Part shown: positions 42,262 to 45,896 of the stretch, in pieces
How the letters are laid out: each line of letters starts with the position of its first letter
How positions within the stretch are numbered: the first letter of the stretch is position 1
NCBI GenBank assembly: GCA_902601455.1
Contig: CACKNC010000010.1
Span: 1 to 45,896 of the forward strand
DNA: 45,896 nt
Direction of reading: 5' to 3'
From: an uncultured Alphaproteobacteria bacterium
GTDB taxonomy: Bacteria > Pseudomonadota > Alphaproteobacteria > HIMB59 > GCA-002718135
Notes under the pieces: generated by a model
Seen by the model: the letters and a program-made list of their open reading frames with translations, nothing else
Databases searched by the model: none
Told to the model about the DNA's origin: nothing
Translations under genes and position numbers: made by a program

Positions 42262-43155
42262 ATGATTATTTATTATTTGATCGCAACAACGGCTGCACTT
42301 TGTTGGGCAGTAGCTTCTCTAATTTCAGCGGATGTAACTAGAACCATTGGAGGTTTAGCATTTAATAGGCTCAGATTGTTTTTTGTATCTATAATGTTAA
42401 TTAGTTATACTTTTTATTTAGATACTTGGGATACAATTAATCAAGATTTTTTAGTTACAATACTTTTATCAGGGATAATTGGGATATTTCTTGGTGACAC
42501 TTTATTATTTGTTGCTCTTCAAAAAATTGGACCAAGACGGAATAATATTTTATTTTCATTAGCAGCGCCATTTACAGTAATTCTTAATATTGTATTTTTA
42601 AATGAAATCATGTCATTTATTAATCTTATTGGATGTATTATTGTTTTCTTTGGAGTTGTGGTTGCAATTGCATATGGCAATAGTAAGGACAAAAATCATA
42701 GATGGGAAGTTGTTGAAGGAAATTTATATATAGGTGTAACATTTGGTGTAGGTGCAGCATTGTGCCAAGCTGTTGGGTTAATTATGATGAAGCCAATTTT
42801 ATCTATGGGCGCAGATCCAATTGCATCAGCTTCATTAAGAACTCTAATTTCATGTATTTTTTTAGCATCCACTTTTTTTTTAAATTTTGAAATTTTTAAA
42901 ACTAAAACTGATCTTACTTATAAAATTGTTGGTCAATCTATTATAAGTGGATTTTTAGGAATGGCTTTAGGTATGAGTCTTTTGCTCATTGCTTTACAAA
43001 AAGCTGATGCTGGAATAGTTGCAACTCTCTCTTCTACAAGCCCAATAATGATATTATTATTAATTTGGCTGATTACAAGAAAACTACCGACCTATGGTGC
43101 CTGGATAGGAACAATACTTGCAATAATAGGATCAGGACTAATTTTTATCTACTAG
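42262..43155 (+). CDS. EamA/DMT-family inner-membrane transporter
   Basis: A 297-residue transporter with about ten spans in two homologous halves. The first half begins [21 protein letters not shown] with the EamA Cys-Trp-Ala signature; RLRLFFVS and [23 protein letters not shown] follow. The second half begins near 152 ([20 protein letters not shown]) and has [15 protein letters not shown] and a similar [22 protein letters not shown]. The repeated LLFVALQK / LLLIALQK shows the internal duplication well. Substrate unknown. It overlaps convergent aspS by 18 bases. Confidence 0.92.
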   Translation: MIIYYLIATTAALCWAVASLISADVTRTIGGLAFNRLRLFFVSIMLISYTFYLDTWDTINQDFLVTILLSGIIGIFLGDTLLFVALQKIGPRRNNILFSLAAPFTVILNIVFLNEIMSFINLIGCIIVFFGVVVAIAYGNSKDKNHRWEVVEGNLYIGVTFGVGAALCQAVGLIMMKPILSMGADPIASASLRTLISCIFLASTFFLNFEIFKTKTDLTYKIVGQSIISGFLGMALGMSLLLIALQKADAGIVATLSSTSPIMILLLIWLITRKLPTYGAWIGTILAIIGSGLIFIY

Positions 43156-44913
43156 TTTCAAACCAAGTTCTTCTAATCTTTCTTTATCTACATGAGTTGG
43201 AGCATTCATCATTAGGTCTATTGCTTGCTGATTCATTGGGAATGCTATTACTTCTCTAATATTTGGTTCATTTGCCAAAAGCATAACAATTCTATCAATT
43301 CCAGGTGCACTACCTCCATGAGGAGGAGCTCCAAATTTCATTGCATTCAACATACCAGAAAATTTATTTTCTAATTCCTGCTTACTATATCCAGCAATTT
43401 CAAAAGCTTTATACATAATATCAAGTCTGTGGTTCCTAATGGCTCCTGAAGATAGTTCGACACCATTACATACAATATCGTATTGATAAGCCTTAATTTT
43501 CAGAGGGTCTTTGTTCAACAGTGACTCCATTTCTCCTTGAGGCATAGAAAAAGGATTATGGCTAAATTCAATCTTGTTAGTTTTTTCATCTAATTCATAC
43601 ATTGGAAAATCAACTATCCAACAGAACTCAAAAGAGTTTTTATTAAGTAAATTTAGATCTTTACATATTTTTTCACGAACTTTACCTGCAAATAATTGAG
43701 CTTCTTTTTGATTATCACAAACAAAAAATATTGATTGGTTTTCATTTAATCCTAGAGATTTTAGTCTATTAGAGTCTAAATTTTTAGCAATGGGTCCTTT
43801 ATGATCATTATTAGTAAAACTAATATATCCAAGACCTGCTGCACCCTCTTCTCTTGCCCAGTTGTTTAGCTTGTCAAAGAAACTTCGAGGCTTATCAGCA
43901 GTATTACTTACTGTTATACCTTTTACTCTATAATTTTTTTCAATAAGATTACTAAAAATTTTAAAGTCAGATCCTTTGAAAACTTCAGTAAAGTCATTTA
44001 TCATTAAGGGATTTCTCAAATCTGGTTTATCTGAACCATATTTTTCCAAAGACTCTTCGTAAGGAATTCTTTTGAATGGATAGTCACTAACCTTTACTTC
44101 TTCATTAGTGTGATAATTTTTATTTTCATCAAAAACTTCATATAATACGGGTTCAATTGCATCAAAAACATCATCTTGAGTAACAAAACTCATCTCAAAA
44201 TCTAATTGATAAAATTCTCCTGGGGATCTATCAGCTCTACTATCTTCGTCTCTAAAGCATGGTGCAATTTGAAAATATTTATCAAAACCTGCCATCATTA
44301 ATAGTTGTTTAAACTGTTGAGGCGCCTGAGGTAATGCATAGAATTGACCATGGTGAATTCTTGAAGGTACTAAATAATCTCTTGCACCTTCAGGAGATGT
44401 AGAAGTTAAAATTGGAGTCTGAAATTCTTTAAAACCTCTTAAGTTCATCTTTTCTCTTATAGATGAGATAATTTTACTTCTGAGAATAATATTGTTGTGT
44501 AATTTATTTCTCCTTAAATCTAAAAATCTATTTTTTAGTCTAACTTCCTCACCATAATCTATATCAGAATTAACTGGAAGAGGTAGGACTTCAGAAGAAG
44601 AAAGAAGTTCATATGAAGAAATTTGAATTTCAATCTCACCAGTAGAAATACTGTTGTTAATAGTTTCATCAGATCTTTTGATTACTTTTCCATTAATGGT
44701 TATTACACTTTCATTATTTAAATTTGAAATATTTGAAAAATATTCATTTTGTGAATCAATTACACATTGAGTTATTCCATAATTGTCTCTTAAATCTATA
44801 AATATTAGATTTCCATGATCTCTTATAGTATCAACCCATCCACTTAGTGTAACTTGATTGTCAAGATTTGAAATATTTAGCTCAGAGCATAAATGAGATC
44901 TGTATTTATTCAT
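43138..44913 (-). CDS. aspS: aspartyl-tRNA synthetase, bacterial type
   Basis: Charges tRNA(Asp), or tRNA(Asp/Asn) if non-discriminating (EC 6.1.1.12/23). The 591 residues are the bacterial form with the GAD insertion domain. Seen: an N-terminal OB fold with [23 protein letters not shown], class II motif 1-like helix [13 protein letters not shown], motif 2 [16 protein letters not shown] with the conserved Arg, and motif 3 [27 protein letters not shown] near the end. Whether it is discriminating is not decided here; the presence of gatCAB elsewhere would tell. It lies 12 bases downstream of hdaA on the same strand. Confidence 0.97.
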   Translation of the reverse strand: MNKYRSHLCSELNISNLDNQVTLSGWVDTIRDHGNLIFIDLRDNYGITQCVIDSQNEYFSNISNLNNESVITINGKVIKRSDETINNSISTGEIEIQISSYELLSSSEVLPLPVNSDIDYGEEVRLKNRFLDLRRNKLHNNIILRSKIISSIREKMNLRGFKEFQTPILTSTSPEGARDYLVPSRIHHGQFYALPQAPQQFKQLLMMAGFDKYFQIAPCFRDEDSRADRSPGEFYQLDFEMSFVTQDDVFDAIEPVLYEVFDENKNYHTNEEVKVSDYPFKRIPYEESLEKYGSDKPDLRNPLMINDFTEVFKGSDFKIFSNLIEKNYRVKGITVSNTADKPRSFFDKLNNWAREEGAAGLGYISFTNNDHKGPIAKNLDSNRLKSLGLNENQSIFFVCDNQKEAQLFAGKVREKICKDLNLLNKNSFEFCWIVDFPMYELDEKTNKIEFSHNPFSMPQGEMESLLNKDPLKIKAYQYDIVCNGVELSSGAIRNHRLDIMYKAFEIAGYSKQELENKFSGMLNAMKFGAPPHGGSAPGIDRIVMLLANEPNIREVIAFPMNQQAIDLMMNAPTHVDKERLEELGLKLVDKN

Positions 44914-44925
44914 TTTTTTTGGTCT

Positions 44926-45558
44926 TTACAGTATTTCTCTAATTAATGGTATCGTTAATTGTCTTTTTTTTTCAAGTGATAATTTATCAATTTTTTCTAC
45001 CAAGATATAAATATCATTATAAGATCGTGTAACTCTATTAAAGATATAATCAAATATTTCTTTATTTTTAATAATAATTTGTTTTTTTAAAAACAATTTA
45101 GTCATAAACATTTTACACATTTCCTCATCTGGATTGTTAATATTTATGTAATAAAATGATCTTAATCTAGAGTGTAAATCATTTAGTTGAAAATTTCTAT
45201 TGTTTAAATTTACTGAAGAGGTCAAATAAATATTTAAATTGTAGTGTTTACAATGATTAATAATATGGAATAAATTCTCTTCAGAAATTGATGAAAAAAC
45301 GTCATCTATGGCAATATTTTTTTTAGTTTTAATAATTTCAGTAAAATTATTACTATATATTTGAGCGTGGTTTTTTTTTATCCAAAAATGAATTAAGCTG
45401 GTTTTTCCAGATTTTTTTGGACCATACAAAAAAATATTTTGATCAAATTTATCAAGATTAGTAAGCTCGTATGCATTTTGATTAGTAGAATTAACAAAAA
45501 AATTATTTTCATCTGGATTTTGATGGAAGGGAAAATTAAAAAATGTTTGAGAATTCAT
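44926..45558 (-). CDS. hdaA: HdaA, DnaA-like replication regulator
   Basis: Alphaproteobacterial Hda homologue that works with the sliding clamp to promote DnaA-ATP hydrolysis, limiting replication re-initiation. The 210 residues have an AAA+ core with Walker A GPKKSGKTSL (about 46-55), Walker B NIAIDDVF (about 85-92), a sensor-1 NIYLTSSVN and an arginine-containing LHSRLRSFYYININNPD (about 128-144). The N-terminus FFNFPFHQNPD resembles the clamp-binding segment of Hda proteins. It shares ATGA with the upstream gene and lies 12 bases ahead of aspS. Confidence 0.88.
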   Translation of the reverse strand: MNSQTFFNFPFHQNPDENNFFVNSTNQNAYELTNLDKFDQNIFLYGPKKSGKTSLIHFWIKKNHAQIYSNNFTEIIKTKKNIAIDDVFSSISEENLFHIINHCKHYNLNIYLTSSVNLNNRNFQLNDLHSRLRSFYYININNPDEEMCKMFMTKLFLKKQIIIKNKEIFDYIFNRVTRSYNDIYILVEKIDKLSLEKKRQLTIPLIREIL

Positions 45559-45896
45559 ATTAATTCTATGTTGCAGATTTTTTTTTCATTAAATATTTTA
45601 AGTCGATTTTTTTTGAGAGAATTTTTAAAATAATCAAAATTACCCAAATAAGAAATTTTATACAAATTTTTGTTTAATTCAATTGATTTAAGAGATAATT
45701 GAGTAATTAAATTATTTGATATTAATAAATTTCTAACATGCGTCAATTCAAATAAATTGTTAATATAAATATTACATTCAATAGTGTTTGTTGATGAAGT
45801 ATTAATTTCATTAAGTTCTTTCCACTTATTCAATGAATGAAATAAAACCATATCAAATAATTTTTCATAATTTAAATCATTAATTGGAATTTTTAT
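45555..45896 (-). CDS. DUF2066-like protein, 3' part, 5' end beyond the window
   Basis: The frame is open to the right window edge (reading IKIPINDLNYEKLFDMVLFH at the edge), so the ATG at 45851 is probably internal and only the C-terminal 113 residues are seen. The tail has LNKWKELNEINTSSTNT, LTHVRNLLISNNLITQLSLKS and YKISYLGNFDYFKNSL, the late beta-alpha pattern with a Gly-(Asp/Asn) strand of DUF2066 proteins. That family precedes hdaA in several alphaproteobacteria as I remember. Coupled to hdaA by ATGA. Function unknown. Confidence 0.5.
   Translation of the reverse strand: MKIPINDLNYEKLFDMVLFHSLNKWKELNEINTSSTNTIECNIYINNLFELTHVRNLLISNNLITQLSLKSIELNKNLYKISYLGNFDYFKNSLKKNRLKIFNEKKICNIELI

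Noticed and set aside
42126..42341. 71-codon frame overlapping the small membrane protein and the eamA start
   Set aside because: It runs out of frame into eamA and its composition is not protein-like; the 62-residue frame fits better.
1..45896. CRISPR arrays, tRNA or rRNA genes, insertion sequences and attachment sites
   Set aside because: No regularly spaced repeats, cloverleaf-like segments, transposase or integrase motifs were seen by eye; a dedicated tRNA or Rfam scan would be decisive.

Overview
The window is a strongly AT-rich, very gene-dense chromosomal segment from a streamlined marine alphaproteobacterium of the SAR11/HIMB59/AEGEAN-169 kind. The grounds are the extreme A+T and A/T-ending codon use, almost no intergenic DNA, alphaproteobacterial markers (HdaA beside aspS, a serC-serA pair, DUF4864, the PuuD urate oxidase) and many overlapping genes. 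The taxon is an inference; no rRNA or marker phylogeny is present. No tRNA, rRNA, CRISPR array, insertion sequence or phage gene was seen. No stretch longer than 300 bases lacks a gene; the longest gap is about 210 bases at 12473-12682.

Layout. 0.2-8.1 kb: housekeeping and amino-acid-related genes (acylphosphatase, class III aminotransferase, EamA transporter, peroxiredoxin, SRAP protein, DUF4864, LysE exporter), ending with a 1004-residue fusion of a sugar-kinase-like phosphotransferase, an M23 metallopeptidase fold and a class III phospholyase/aminotransferase. 8.2-12.5 kb: pseudouridine breakdown (psuK, psuG), a nucleoside hydrolase coupled to a PHYHD1-like Fe(II)/2-oxoglutarate dioxygenase, and small membrane proteins. 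12.6-13.2 kb: two tandem paralogous 72-76 residue hydrophobic proteins with a relatively GC-rich leader, strong ribosome binding sites and a clean terminator. 13.2-19 kb: mazG, a TVP38-like protein, an orphan ABC-2 permease, an M20 amidohydrolase, a lytic transglycosylase-like lipoprotein and htpG. 19-24 kb: a single-aptamer glycine riboswitch ahead of DUF1015-serC-serA, with a TrpB2-type synthase upstream. 24-26.6 kb: an EamA transporter with no ATG, a rhodanese, an iodotyrosine-deiodinase-like flavoprotein and small ORFs.

26.6-41.5 kb is the centrepiece: a purine uptake, salvage and catabolism locus. Reading leftward from a 52-base divergent promoter are puuE-uraD-alc-allA and a BMP-type ABC transporter (ATPase, two permeases, binding protein), then a purine phosphoribosyltransferase. 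Reading rightward are uraH-xdhA-xdhB-xdhC-guaD-puuD. Together they encode guanine to xanthine to urate to 5-hydroxyisourate to OHCU to allantoin to allantoate to ureidoglycolate to glyoxylate plus urea, with uptake and a salvage branch. No urease is in the window.

41.4-45.9 kb returns to housekeeping: an AlkA-type glycosylase, a small membrane protein, another EamA transporter, aspS, hdaA and the 3' part of a DUF2066-like gene cut by the window edge.

A theme links the parts: nucleobase and nucleoside scavenging (pseudouridine, nucleosides, purines) yields glyoxylate and nitrogen, while the serine/glycine branch is under direct glycine sensing. The metabolic link between these two is my inference.
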